Source: Thermothielavioides terrestris NRRL 8126 (taxonomy: Eukaryota > Ascomycota > Sordariomycetes > Sordariales > Chaetomiaceae). From it: a DNA stretch of 64,000 bases. The stretch spans positions 2,914,001 to 2,978,000 of the forward strand of contig NC_016461.1 in NCBI RefSeq assembly GCF_000226115.1. Reading direction: 5' to 3'. Within the stretch, counting starts at the first letter, position 1. The number at the start of each line of letters is the position of its first letter. Both the position numbers and the translations under genes were made by a program. The notes below the pieces were generated by a model. That model did no database searches. It worked only from the letters and a program-made list of their open reading frames with translations, and had not been told where the DNA came from. Of the stretch, positions 21,447-32,930 are shown one piece after another.

Positions 21447-22800
21447 ATGAGTTCCACAGGTGCCAACCAGCGGGCTGGAGCCCCAACCGCCTCAGCCCAG
21501 CCATCCATCCCGGTCTTCTTCAAAGACTGCGTGCTGGTCCACTACACTGGCACGCCCCTTATCGGAACCCTTGGCGGGAACCCTGCCAGAGCTCCCCAGG
21601 GTATCCAAGTGCGGGTGATTTCGGCCCGGTACCAGGACTCCAACCCCTATATCGGGATCAACCTCCGCTTCCCGCTGCCGGCGAACCAAGCCTCGAACGA
21701 AGAGGCGGGGTTCTTTACAACCGCCTAGCCGAGGACAGCAAGATCTTGGCGCTCATCTTCCTATAGGTGAGCGGTTTACCGGTGTACCGGCTCCGTACCC
21801 AGCTACGGATAGCGGACGGCCTATTCGACTAGGTCGCCGAGTACTTCTATAGCGAGGTCCGGTTCGCTTACATAGACTCGTATGCCGTCGACCTGCTACA
21901 GTTTCGAGCCGGTCGCCTAGTGGAGACGGTGATAGTATAGCACGGCGCTCGCCTATCGCAGTCTTTATAAGCTACTACCCATCTTCATACAATGCAAAGG
22001 CGTCGAGGTCGAGGTCGACTAGCGTACTAGCTCGAAAAGGTCATAGCAGTAGGTCGAAGTAGCCTTAAGGTTCGCAATGGAGTTTGTATAGGAGGATGTC
22101 GATCCGAAAAAGATCACTATCCTATCGCCTTACGCCGCCAACGGTATATTGTCTCTGATATAAGATAACCTTTCTACAACGCTTAAATGTTATAGTAGCT
22201 GGCAATGGCTGCAGTAGCCCTCATTAGTCGGCTACGCGGCTTGCCGTAGTATAGTACGCTAGCCGACATAGTATATCGAAGCTATCTCCGCCTCTTACCT
22301 ATAACAACTTTGTTCTCTAGGTTGCTAAAATGAACGTAGGGCGACTTGGCTACAGTCGACTCATTCTAGGGCCAAAAGAACAACGTTATTATTGTCGTTA
22401 TAGGCACGTCTTTCCCGTTCCCCAGTCCTAGGATTACTAAAGACCTGCACCGTCTTAACGTACTCCTTATACAACAGAGGTATACATTGGTTGTTGTCGG
22501 CAACGTCAACATCGAGGGGCCGGGCGGTAATAGCGTGCCGGGCGCTGAATAGGTCGTGGCGGCGGCAGGGGTGGCAGAGGCAGCAGCTGCGGCTGGGGCC
22601 GTGGCGGCGGTAGTCGGGGTAGTGGCGGTGGTAGCAGGGGCGGCGGCGGCGCAGGCCGGCAGAAGGAGCCGACCTTCAGAGTTGACAAGGGCAACGGGCA
22701 AATCGCCCACATATCGGCTCCTTTCCTGCAGCACATCTACCGCCGGATAGAGGAGACCGGCCACGTGGTGCGGCTGAACGTGGGGGCCGGGGCCATGTAA
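21447..22800 (+). pseudogene. RIP-damaged relic of an Upf1-like SF1 helicase (C-terminal helicase domain with RGG tail)
   Basis: Begins with a clean ATG frame of about 90 codons (MSSTGANQRAGAP) to 21,720, then continues in shifted frames full of TAG/TAA. Reading through these stops gives family-like sequence: GLPVYRLRTQLRIADGLFD, KITILSPYAANGIL (compare the Upf1-type ITILSPY motif), then ATVDSF-stop-GQKNN-VIIVVIGTSF (VDSFQGQE type, motif V) and HRLNVLLIQQRYTLVVVGN (RLNVALTRA type, motif VI). So the second RecA-like domain is present. No Walker A region is visible, suggesting an internal deletion. The end is G-rich and not visibly mutated: an Arg/Gly-rich (RGG-like) stretch at about 22,555-22,650, then IAHISAPFLQHIYRRIEETG and a stop at 22,798. 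The contrast between mutated middle and intact ends is odd. It could be a decayed gene copy or part of a larger mobile element. Confidence 0.65.
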
Positions 22801-23221
22801 CTTAAGTCTTGTTTTTGTTCTTTCCTTTTTTTCAAGACGACCTTTCCGGACCGTGCCGCCTAACGCCCGGCTTTCCGGACTATACCAAGTGACCACAACG
22901 ACATGTCGCCAAACTCTGACTCCTCTATGTATCTGTGTGACTGGCATCTATCTGTGGGATGCAGTAAGGAGGATGTGGTGGATGCTGGGAGGAGGGGAAG
23001 GCAGTGGTCTAGGTGCAGAGAAGGAGGGACTGGGTCCATTGTGGGCACCACTCACCACACACTATTTTGCTCCCTGGTGAGTTGATCCTCGTTCCGGCCA
23101 CAGAATCTGTCAAAACACGTAGAGTGTCTTCTAGCCTTGTTGGAAGTGTTGACTTTTACGAAAAGAAACTCGTTTCAACCACGGCAATTACTAGTCAGCA
23201 GCCAAAAGCAGCGAATGAGCC

Positions 23222-25690
23222 TCAAGTTCTATTTGGCTGCACCCTCCGCAATTCCTCACCAGTTGTGGACCTGGCATACACCCGACTTCGGCGAGATCGG
23301 CCAGACGGCTTTTGAGGGTCGGCGGGTTTCGCTGAAACGAGCAGAGGACCGCCACAATTGATACAGGAGAGATGCCGATACACACCCGCATGTTTGCATT
23401 GAAGGTGTCTATATACACCTCCCTGACTTCTAGCTGCTGCAGAGACACAAAGCTGTAGATGGCGGTGGGTGACGTGCAAAAGTCCCGAAGCTGCGTGGGC
23501 GACAGAACGTTCGTGAGTCTGTCTTGGATCGTATTATTCAGAACAATGAAACTGGAAGCCACGCCCAAGCTGCCGCCGAAAACCAGCATCTGAGCTATCA
23601 GGCCTTGTCCGACGGCTGGTCGACGAGTATGATTAGCAAGGCGGTCCCGGGAAGTCACTTCCCAACCCTGCAAGCAAATGAAGGCTCACCGTGATCTTCA
23701 AACTCAACGGACATCGAAGTGATGAACGTCGCGGTAGAGAGATTCAGGCCCAGGCCGAGGCCGAGAATTACCTGGAAGCCCCACTCTTTCGGCTCGGGGG
23801 AGCTAGTGTCTGTCAGAGTTGAGAGAAGTGCGCTCCCGACGAGCATCAGAATGCCAGATATGACCAGAGTCCACCACGTGTTGTTACGCTTGGTCGAGGC
23901 GGCACCTCCCAACGCGGAGCCAACAGCCATGCTTCCCATCAGAGGGAGAAGCAAGATCCCGGACTTGACTGCGTCGTACAAGTTGGCAATCTCAGCCCGG
24001 AACGGCACATGGACAATGGTAAGCATCATCACGAAGCCGGTACATATTGTACAACTACACAGCGTTAGTACCAACTGCAAACACTGCTTTGTCTGGGGGG
24101 TTGGTCATACAGTATAGCGCACATCATAACCCTGCTAGTGAGTATTCTGTAAGGAAACGGCGAGCGGAGGCGGCGGAACCGTGGGTGGTGGGATATGAAT
24201 CGCTGCCACAAGACTAGCGCAATCCAGGAGAGACCAGCAATCACTAGCACGGTGATTGTGGGACCGCTGTCCCAATCGTACGCCCTAACCGAGACCTGGT
24301 TTATGATGAAAACCAGCAGGACAGTCCCGCAAAGAAAGAGCACCGAGCCAGCGTAGTCGATGGCTGAGAAGGGCAGTTTTGCATAGGTCTGGAGGTTCCG
24401 AGGCCAGGCAAAAACCAAAACCAGGGCCGGTATAAACGAGCAAGGGCCGCTTTGGAAATGGTCAGTTATTATTAATCATCAGGAGGGGAGAGAAAAAGAA
24501 AAGAACAGAAAAGAGAGAATAAGGGAGAGTAAGACACAGAAAGGGAGACAGAAGAGAGAGACAAAAGACAGAGAGATATAGAAAGTAATAGAAAAAAGGA
24601 GAGGAAAAAAAGAGAGGAAAAAAAGAGAGGAAGAAAAGAAAGGAAAAAAAGTGATCAATAAGAGGAAAAACAGAGGAAAAATGAAAGGAAAAAAGAGAGG
24701 AAAAAAAGAGGAAAAAGAGAGAGAAAAAATAAAAGGAAAAAAGAGAAAGAAAAAGAGAAAGAAAAAGAGAAAGAAAAAGAGAGAGAAAAAAGAGAAAAAA
24801 AAAGAGAGAAAAAAGAGAAAATATAAGAGAAGATAGAGAGAAAAAAAGGAGAGTAAGTAAAAAGATAAGAAAAAGAGAAAAAAGCGAGAGAAAAGAGGGG
24901 AAGAAAGAGAAAAAAAGAGGGAAAAAAAGAGAGAGAAAAAAAAAAAAAAAACGAGAGACGGAGAAGTGAAGAGTGGGAAAGAGGGAGGTGTAGGGGGATA
25001 GGAAAAGAGGAGAAAAAAGAGAAGAGCAATCTAGGGCAGCTTACTTCAGTCCAAAAGCCCACCGCCAAGTCGTATAGCTGGTGAACAGGCCCCCGATGAT
25101 GGGGCCACAGACACCGGCAACAGCAACGATGAGGCCCACCAAGGCGGAGATCATGGGAACGAGAGAGGCCGGGCAGATCTCGGGATAGACGATCATAGAC
25201 ATCGATTAGAGCCCGGCGCCGCCCCCGCCTTGCAGCGCCCGGAAGCCGATGAGCTGGCTTATGTTCTTGGAAACGGCACAAGCAATGGAGGCGGCTAGGA
25301 ACAGAACGAACGACCCGAGTATCACGGGCCGACGCCCGAGGGCGTCAGCGAGCCGGGCGATGAGAATAGCACACCCTTGAGGATTGGTCATTTTGTGCTC
25401 TTATGCCTCGCCCGAAATCGTACAGCATTGTGGCAACTATGGTGGTATCCATGACGGACAGGAGCAGGCCCATGCCGATGCTGCCATGGGAGTTTTGGAA
25501 GTCAGCTTGATGAGAGGTTCTGTTTGGATTCGAGCAAAGAGGGGCCCCGTACCAGGCGAAGATGATCGCTAGCCGCCACATCGGTATTGGCTCTATCCGT
25601 AGTATGAAATCATCGGCAACGCTCGCGCCTGGCGGCGAGGGGACATGCCCGTTCGTCTCGTTTCCTTCTTCTTTGCCTATGTTGTCGGGG
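23222..25690 (-). pseudogene. DHA2-type (14-TM) MFS drug transporter pseudogene
   Basis: Pieces in order on the minus strand: N-terminus with DFILRIEPIPMWRLAIIFAW (about 25,560-25,620), a probable intron, GLLLSVMDTTIVATMLYD (motif DTTIVATAL type), ILIARLADALGRRPVILGS (motif A), GFRALQGGGGAGL (motif B type), a TAA at about 25,204 where an aromatic residue is expected, then SMSMIVYPEICPASL and GPIIGGLFTSYTTWRWAFGLK ending at a GTAAGC donor. After the purine-rich tract come LPFSAIDYAGSVLFLCG, GILLLPLMGSMAVGSALGG and the tail. The end is shifted by one base: LKSRLADLAEV runs into the wrong frame, while the other frame gives YARSTTGEELRRVQPN to TGA at 23,222. Bases between DFGRGI and the GCAILIAR segment also do not join in frame. 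At least three lesions make a functional transporter unlikely. Confidence 0.75.
24481..25025 (+). repeat. purine-rich (GARAAA)n tract inside the MFS pseudogene
   Basis: About 545 bp in which the plus strand is almost only A and G (AGAGAAAAAG-type units). It follows the GTAAGC donor of the transporter on the minus strand, so it sits inside what was an intron. In transcript sense it is a long pyrimidine tract. Confidence 0.9.
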
Positions 25691-25699
25691 TTGCAATTG

Positions 25700-26695
25700 C
25701 TGAGATGTTTTCGGTCTTCGCGGATAAAGCTGAGGTTTGAAGTCGACTACCTAGACAGCCAACACGTCAAAGCCACCTACCGTACCTACACAGGAGGTAA
25801 GGTAGGCAGGCCACTGGCGACTCAGTCAACCTTGCAGCCCCCAACACCCCATTCGGGAACAGAATCCGCACATGTACGGAACGTGTGTCAGCCGCACGTC
25901 CGCTACACTTAATGCAACGTGGCTCATGCCATACATGCCCGGATGTAGCCTAGCCAGCTGACGTTATCATGCACGCCGCGCCCCGAGAAAACCAACAATT
26001 GACATGGGGGCGGTTCGGTTGTTGGGCCGTCGTGCCGGTGTGCAGCTGGGCGGTGACATGCTGCAGCCTGCCCGGTCAGTCAACCTCGTGAAGCTGCCCA
26101 CTTCTCGAACCACAAACAGCCCCATTTGGCAGGTGCCATCCTGAAGGAATCAATTGATTGAACTGGAAATTCTGGGCTGCGTTTTCTTGGGTCTCGGCCA
26201 TGCATGTCCGCGGTAACCACACTACATGTCTGGTACCAGGTCGGTAAGGTCTAAGTTGACGGCACCTCCACGACTTTCTCCCTTCGCTACAATACCATTG
26301 GGCAGCATATTCGGGTCAAGGGGACCGAGTTTGACACGGCACAGCCACCGAGAGGTGACGAGCGTCTCTTGAGGAGCGTCTCTAATGCGAGTAACTCGGG
26401 CCGACAGAAGGCCTAAGAGTCGAATGACGCAGCTTCTTGACGGGAGTGAGCAATGGAAACGGCGCTAAGTAAAAACTGGCAGAAGTGGACGGACTGGTTT
26501 TTGCCAAGACAAACATAGCCGGCACTATTATCGACTAGTGTCGAGGAGCGCGCTGCCAATAAGAAGACATCCAAATCCACAGCACGCTTATGGGAGGGGG
26601 TAGGATGTTCTTCCGGAAGACGTACCCCAAGAGGCCATAAGACGAGCATCATTCCCTCCAGGAGCGAATATCCCACACGAGACATTGCGGGCATC
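25700..26695. other. intergenic, no gene recognised
   Basis: About 1 kb between the MFS pseudogene and the carotenoid oxygenase. Contains an inverted repeat of CCTACC/GGTAGG around 25,786-25,816. The sequence before 26,696 is the likely oxygenase promoter. Confidence 0.4.
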
Positions 26696-28554
26696 ATGGC
26701 GTCCGCTTCAGCCGCCAACGCCGTCACGACCCTGCGCACGGCTGCGGATGAGGCGGCCGACACCGCGAGTGCTGGCAGGAACTGGGCGGCAGAGAAATTC
26801 CGAGAATGGCCAAATGAAGCGGGGGTGAGCAGTTCCCGAGATACTGCGGGCTGACCGTGAGACTGAGATTTCGCAATCAGTTTGAGGGCCTGACTGAGCA
26901 TCGAGGGCCCATCGAGCTGACGGTTCAAGGTCACATACCGGTCTGGGCCGCCGGCATCCTGTACCGGACAGGCCCTGGCGTGCGCACCGTCGACGATACG
27001 AAGTCGGGGGCTTTCCATATCGATCACTGGTTTGACGGGCTCGCCCACACTCACAGGTTCGAGATCTTCACAGACAAGACGACTGGCGACGGCACCCGCG
27101 ATGGCGTCTCGGAAGCCACCCAAGTCCGGGTGCGGTACTCTTCTCGTTTCCAGTCGGACGCCATCGTCAAGGACATCAAAGCTGCGGGGAGGTTCCCCGC
27201 CATCTCGTTCGGCCAACGCAGCGACCCGTGCCTGGGATTGTTCTCAAAGTTCATGAGCAATTTCCACCACCGAAATAAGCGCCTGGACAACTATCCCGTC
27301 ACGGTCCAAGCCGGGGTGCCACTACAGAGACTCGCCAAAGCCAGGGAAACCGCCGTCCCGAACCGCAGCCAAGGACATCGAGCCAGCCCCGGTCCAGTGT
27401 TCCTCGGCACTGACACAGCTTGGCTTTCCGAGATCGACCCCGAGACCATGGAACCGCGCGGGCCGCTGCACCCTAAACGTCTCCATCCCGACCTCAAAGG
27501 CGCCGTCGGTCCCGCGCACGCCATGGTAGACCCGGAGACCAACGACTACTTCGGCGTCAACATAGACGTGGCTCTCTCGGCCACCTATCGCATCTTCCAG
27601 GTCAGCGCCGCGACGGGAGAGACGACCATCCTGGCCACCATCAAGGAGAAGCCGGCGTACATCCACAGCTTCTTCCTGACGCGCAACTACGTCGTGCTCT
27701 GCATCCCGGTGTCGCAGTTCGACGGCCTCCGCGCCTCCTGGGAGGGCAGCCTGCTGGGCGGCCTCAAGCCGTTCGACGAGACCGAGCCGTGCAAGTGGTT
27801 CGTCGTCGACCGGCGGCGCCGCGGGAGGGGCGGCCTGGTCGGCGTGTTCCGCTCGCCCGCCGCCTTCTTCTTCCACTCGGTCAACGCGTTCGAGGACGAC
27901 AACGGCGACCTGCTCTGCGACCTCGTCAAGTATCCCTCGACAGATATTATTCGGGCTATGTACTACCGTATACTCCTCAACCACGGGGACAGCGCGAAGG
28001 AGTTCTGGACCGATCCGAAGACCGCCGGCAAGCGGCAGCAGCTGCACCTGGCGAGGTACAGGCTCCGCAGTGCCGAGTTTCAGGCGCAGGAGGGCCACAG
28101 CCCGACATGGTCCTCGGTTCCAGCGGCGGAGCTGGAGTTCGAGATCGCCGGCCCCCACGCCGGCGACATGCCCACCATCAACCCGGCCTACGCGTGCCGG
28201 AAGCACCGCTACGTCTACTGCCTGATCAACCGCGGCCTGAGCACCCTGTTCGACTCCATCGCGAAAGTCGACACGCACACCCGGCAGGTGGTGAGCTGGT
28301 CCGGCGGGGTCGGCCACAGCCCCGGCGAGGCCATCTTCATTGCGCGTCCCGGCGTGGGTGAGGACGGCCAACGGGTCGAGTCCGAGGAGGACGATGGGGT
28401 TCTGCTCAGCGTCGTGCTTGACGGATTCCAGAGGAGCAGCTATCTCGTGTGTCTCGATGCTAAGACCATGACGGAGCTCGGGAGAGCTGAGTGTGGATTC
28501 GCGGTGGCCTTCGGGTTCCACGGCCAGCATATAAGGGGCAAGGAGGAGAAGTAG
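26696..28554 (+). CDS. carotenoid cleavage oxygenase (RPE65/CAO-2-like)
   Basis: Non-haem iron dioxygenase of the carotenoid oxygenase family. Exon 1 26,696-26,824, intron 26,825-26,880 (56 bp, GTGAGC donor, GCTGAC branch, TCAG acceptor, phase 0), exon 2 26,881-28,554; 600 aa. The blade-start segment VQGHIPVWAAGILYRTGPG (about 62-80) is typical. Four iron-ligand His candidates lie in order: GPAHAM (about 256), AYIHSFFLT (about 304), FFFHSVNAFED (about 374) and FGFHGQH (about 588). The acidic support positions FED and E near EKPAYIHS are also visible. In fungi such enzymes cleave torulene (CAO-2/CarT) or beta-carotene (CarX); length and N-terminus are nearer to the torulene type, but this is an inference. 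No carotenoid synthase neighbours are present. Frame intact. Confidence 0.88.
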
Positions 28555-28918
28555 GGGGCGTTGGCTTTCTCCTTGCCCTTGTTGCGTCATCATGTTATTC
28601 GCCTTCTCTTCCCTTTGTACGGTCCAAGTCGCGAGCAACAGTGTCAGGTTATTCCAAGAGGCTAATCCACCTTCTCTGTACTCCCTCAGTCGTACCGAAT
28701 GGCTCGTCTTGGACTGCATAACAACCGCGAAATAGCAAACATACCGAACGTGGACGTCTCCGTTTGTAAACTCGCGCAACAATTGTGGCGCGTACGTGGG
28801 TTTTCTCCCAAGGATGCTCCTGCTACCAATACAGCGCCATTACCACCCAGCAGGAAAGGAAAGCCTATGTTATTGAACTGCCGTGGTTTGGTGAGTTTCT
28901 GTATTAGATGCTTCAGCT

Positions 28919-30030
28919 TCACCGCCCATAGCCGGCAGGTAGCTCTACAGAAAGCACCGTGGGCGCAAGGTTCGAATTATACGCGGCCAACTCAGCCGGT
29001 GTCCGTTCACCCCCTGCCGGCAACTCTGTCGGGCCCCATCCAGCTGCAGGGCTTTTCACGTCGGCGCCGGGCGAGATTCTCCCCGGGGTGTGTTGCACAC
29101 TCTGTTGGGGAGCTGAGCTGTGCCGCCGCAGGATGTACACGACCGCAATGACGCAGAATACGATGAGCGCCAGTCCACCGATGACTCCTCCGACAATTGC
29201 GGGCGTGTTGTTGCTGCTGCCGTTAGCTCCTGTTTCCGCTGGCTGGTTGGCGCTGCTGTCGGTGTTCCTGGATCCGGACGCTGCGGCAGATGCCAGAGAT
29301 GTCGACGCAGCGGTGCTCCGAGCCGGTGACGACACGGTCGACTCTGGGGAAGCGGATGAGGAACTGAGCTGTCCCGCTGAAGTTGGTGGCGACAATGTGG
29401 AGGCCGCCGTGGCGGCATCCCTCGGAGAGACAAAGTAAGTTGCCGTGCCCGCGGTCCGAGCGCAGTCCACGTAGTCGTAGGACTGATCAGGGCCAAAGAT
29501 CAAAGTGGCCGTCGAATACATGGTCTGGTCGGGCGTATCGCCTGCCCCGAGGTCGGGACTTCGTATTGTTGCCGGCAAGATAAGCGAGCGTCCCGTGCAA
29601 ATGAAAATCACACTGCAACGGACGTAGAGAGAGAAGCATACACCTCCCATGTCCATGTTGTGACTTGGGGGTTGTCCCGCAGGCTGGTTCGACCACACCC
29701 TGTACTGCACGGCCCGGCGTCGAAGCAGAAGGCGCCGAGTCCGCAATCGGTTGCTGAGATGACGGTGGTCGGGCAGAAGCCCCAGATGCCATGCTGCGTG
29801 TCGACCCGGCAGTCGTAGCCGGCTGGGGCGACCCACGGGCGGGATGGATCGCCGTTCAGGAACCCGCATGTCGACAGTATTGTGCTAACGTCTCTGCCGA
29901 GGAAGCGGTGTGGTGTGGGAAAGGCAGGAGCAGCAGTAACGAGCGCAAGGGCTGTCACATGTACTGGAGACATGAGGGCCGTCGTAAAGGTTGCAAGGCG
30001 CACAATGACACTGGAAGACATGTTGAACAT
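28919..30030 (-). CDS. single-pass membrane protein with Ser/Thr-rich ectodomain; exon join uncertain
   Basis: N-terminal part (30,030 to about 29,640): start MFNMSSSVIV, hydrophobic signal, then a Cys-rich domain with STCGFLNGDPSRPW, CRVDTQHGIWGFCP and CFDAGPCSTGCG. C-terminal part (about 29,615-28,919, another frame): STATLIFGPDQSYDYVDCA, a long Ser/Thr/Ala stalk, a transmembrane helix IVGGVIGGLALIVFCVIAVV and a basic stop (LRRH), then about 70 cytoplasmic residues. This is the common fungal layout of Cys-rich ectodomain, stalk and one TM, of unknown function. The two frames can be joined by removing GTATGC...GCAG, but that intron would be only 29 nt, below the usual fungal minimum. So either a one-base frameshift has occurred near 29,630 or the true splice pair was missed. 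Confidence 0.55.
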
Positions 30031-30743
30031 GGGCGCGATATAAGATGTAAAATAAAGGACTAGCCAGCGTCACTGTGTCCAGTGAGTCCAATGAACGACA
30101 AGGCAACCCGTGAATGGGTGGAAGTCGAGCAACACGACATGAGGAACGCAAAGAGGAGTTAAATCAGCCAGGCAAGTGCGCAGAGGTCTTGTTTAAGGCT
30201 CTCTTACCCCATCTGAGCTTCTGGTGTTCTTAAAACACTGGTTGCAACGTATCTCCCGTTTTGTGCCATCCAAATCTCGCTAGGTGTGACATGAGCTGCA
30301 CTGTCGGTACCTAACTTTTCGGCAATAATACCTGGCCGGTATGAGCCTCTGCTGGACGGGTGCGATGGAAGTCATTGTCCCTCGTTGTATCTCGTACTGT
30401 GTCCTTCCTTGATGAAGGGGCCCTTTGTCCCTTGTGTCACACAGTACCTAGGTTGTGTGTTCCGGCGGCAGCACACGCAATTCCATTGGCTCACAACCTC
30501 GCGATGCGCGGATAGCCACGCTTCCACACTTCTGTTATCTTTACGCGGCCCGCTTTTAGGTACTGCAGGGGCTCCCAGGTTCAGATTGTTGGTAGCAGTT
30601 GTTGCATGGCCATTGTGGTTCTCCATGGCCGCTGCCAACTTCCAGCCCCTCGCGATGGTAAAGAGAAGCCCGAGGACTGCAGGCGCGCTGGCTCTCGACG
30701 GCGCAGGGCCCTCTGAACAATCTGGAGGATTTGCCTGTCCGCC

Positions 30744-32134
30744 ATGCTCCGCCCCAGATTCAGCGTGATCATTTTGGCGCAAGTCGCCGCCTTGACCCTT
30801 CTTGCAGTGTATTTTCTACAGCTTCGCTTCGGTACGCCGGACCCGATCCACGGGGGCCACCGTGGTGCTCTCGATTCCCTGGAAGTCTTAGTATCACCAG
30901 ACGGTATGTTGTCCTGTCAGCAAGCATGCCCCAGCATCCGGGCCTCCCATATCTGACTGCAGCACTTCCAGCCATTCTCTCTTCAGAGAACTTGACGGCC
31001 TTTGTCCGCGCCATTCTCAACCCCGTCGATGCCCGTATCCCCAAAGTCGATTGCCCCCGTCCCAATGCGGCGCGATACGCTCATCTCCAGGCCACGACAG
31101 GTTCAGGTCCATCGCCTTCGCTACCTCGCTATTTCTTCGCGCTCAACCTCCGCAACTGCCTCTCTCTCCTCCCGCAGCTCCTCGGGAGCATTCTCGAAGC
31201 AATCCGTTTCCTCGGCCCCGCGCACTGCGCCCTCTCCATCGTCGAAGGCAACTCCCCCGATGGCACTGCCGAAGTCATTGCTGCCCTCGAGCCCGAGCTT
31301 GCTAGATTGGGTATCCAAACCTACTTCACCCTCCATAATACGATCGACCCGCTCGCCGAGGGCAACGACCGCTTCTCGTCGCTCGCTACGCTACGGAACC
31401 TGGCCCTCGCGCCGCTCCTTAGAGGCGGCGCCGCCTCTACAGGCCCTCCTTCTACCAACACCGCCGCCACACACAATGGAGACAACGACGACGCGCCTAC
31501 CACCGTGCTCTTCATCAACGACGTGGCCATCTGCGCCGACGACATCCTCGAGCTGGCGCACCAGCGCGCGCGGCAGGGCGCCGACATGGCCTGCGCGCTG
31601 GACTGGACGGGCGCCGATCCGGCCATCTTCTACGACGTGTACGTGGCGCGCGCCATCAACGGCGACCTCTTCTTCGACGTGCCCCCGGACACGGTCAGCT
31701 GGGCGCGCGCGGCGGATCTCTTCTGGAACGAGCCGGTCGCGCGGGCCCGCCTGGCGCGCCGCGCGCCGTTCCAGGTGTTTACCTGCTGGAACGGCGCCGT
31801 CGCCTTCTCCGCGCGGCCGCTGCTCGAGCGCAAGGTCGCGTTCCGCGCGGCGCGCGCCGACCGCGGCGAGTGCCACCAGGGCGAGCCGCAGCTCTTTTGC
31901 AAGGATCTTTGGTTTCATGGGTACGGCAAGATCATGGTCGTCCCGAGCGTCAATCTGGAGTACTCGGTCGAGAGGGGGCGGGAAATCAAGAAGCTTAAGG
32001 GGTTTGCTTCGCAGGCGGCTGCCGAAGAGGACGACGATTTCAGGATTGAGTGGCTGCCGCCACCAGACCTGGTCAAGTGCATGCCAACTTTTAATGATCA
32101 AACTTGGCGACCTTGGAACGAGACACTGGTTTAA
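30744..32134 (+). CDS. GT69 family glycosyltransferase (CAP59/CMT1-like mannosyltransferase)
   Basis: Golgi type II membrane enzyme of the family containing cryptococcal CMT1 (alpha-1,3-mannosyltransferase) and CAP59. Exon 1 30,744-30,903, intron 30,904-30,962 (59 bp, GTATGT donor, CTGAC branch, TGCAG acceptor, phase 1), exon 2 30,963-32,134; 443 aa. The membrane anchor (about 7-23, SVIILAQVAALTLLAVYFL) follows three basic or polar residues. Catalytic-domain marks are YFFALNLRNCLSLLPQLLG, ALSIVEGNSPDGT, RFSSLATLRNLAL, then VLFINDVAICADDILEL (the acidic DxD-like segment), ADMACALDWTG, PFQVFTCWNGAVAF and ECHQGEPQLFCKDLW. The tail region has VVPSVNLEYS. Acceptor unknown. A continuous frame also runs from 30,731 through the intron, but only the spliced start gives the anchor. 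Intact. Confidence 0.88.
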
Positions 32135-32229
32135 AGGACAGGGTAAACAGGTTCAGGTTGAGTGGGACCTGGACGCTATGTGGCTTCGGCGTAGAATAAC
32201 ACCGAACATTTGAGCAACACGCCGGGACC

Positions 32230-32673
32230 ATCGCTATTATTCCCATATTCCATGGGGTCTCCTCTCCTTGTGGCATTATTGGAGAACCTTTCCGCCCATG
32301 TATCCCGAGATTCCAACAGCCGACGGTCTCTTGGCGTATTTATCGGCGAGTGTGACTGGATCAATTCAGCTTCGTTCTCGGACCGGCAGGATGGCGATCT
32401 CCTGGCCGCGCTCAAAGCATTCCTAAGGTCTCCGCGGGAATGGTCGGCGATGGCCCGCTCAACCCGAACACTGAGGACTAGCTCCTCGGCCAGCATCGCT
32501 TCTGGGGCAGGAATTTCAATCTCATGTCAATCCGATGGCCTGGCAGAAGGTTTGCCCTGACAAATAACGGCTATATGGCGATCGTAACCGGTATTGCCAA
32601 GCCCGGAGAGAGCCGAGGACTTCGAGAGCTCGGATGGATGAGCAAGAAGATGTCATTTGCCGGAAGTTGTTAA
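32230..32673 (+). pseudogene. possible relic of a HET-domain protein C-terminus
   Basis: A short frame from 32,524 reads RRFALTNNGYMAIVTGIAKP, which resembles the conserved end of fungal heterokaryon-incompatibility (HET) domain proteins (R-R-F-x-x-T-x-x-G-Y-x-G or A). The following ...GESRGLRELGW is not family-like and no upstream HET domain is visible. Weak, single-motif call. Confidence 0.25.
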
Positions 32674-32930
32674 AGATAGTGCTGAAAGACATCAAAACCC
32701 GCGTCTTTGTTTTCCAACCGTCTATGTCACCTCTATGAAAATCAGCCATCTCGGGGGCATCCTGCTCTACCATGATGATGATGCACCGATATGCACAAGA
32801 CCGCCCGTATCCCTTCTAGCGTCGCACTGCAACGGGAACCCCGAATCGACAACTTCCCCACTGAAGCCGCCAGCCCCTGAAGCCTATCCAGGCCATCTCT
32901 TCCAGGGCCACCAAACCGCCAACCCGGTGA

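Noticed and set aside
27322..28782. 486-codon minus-strand frame opposite the carotenoid oxygenase
   Set aside because: Antisense shadow of a G/C-rich gene: the plus strand has the iron-ligand His motifs and a valid intron; the minus frame has none.
28970..28990. tRNA T-loop-like GGTTCGAAT
   Set aside because: No acceptor, D or anticodon stems around it, and it lies in the coding tail of the membrane protein gene.
31002..32213. 403-codon plus-strand frame overlapping GT69
   Set aside because: Ser/Arg/Pro-rich alternate frame; the GT69 frame carries all family motifs.
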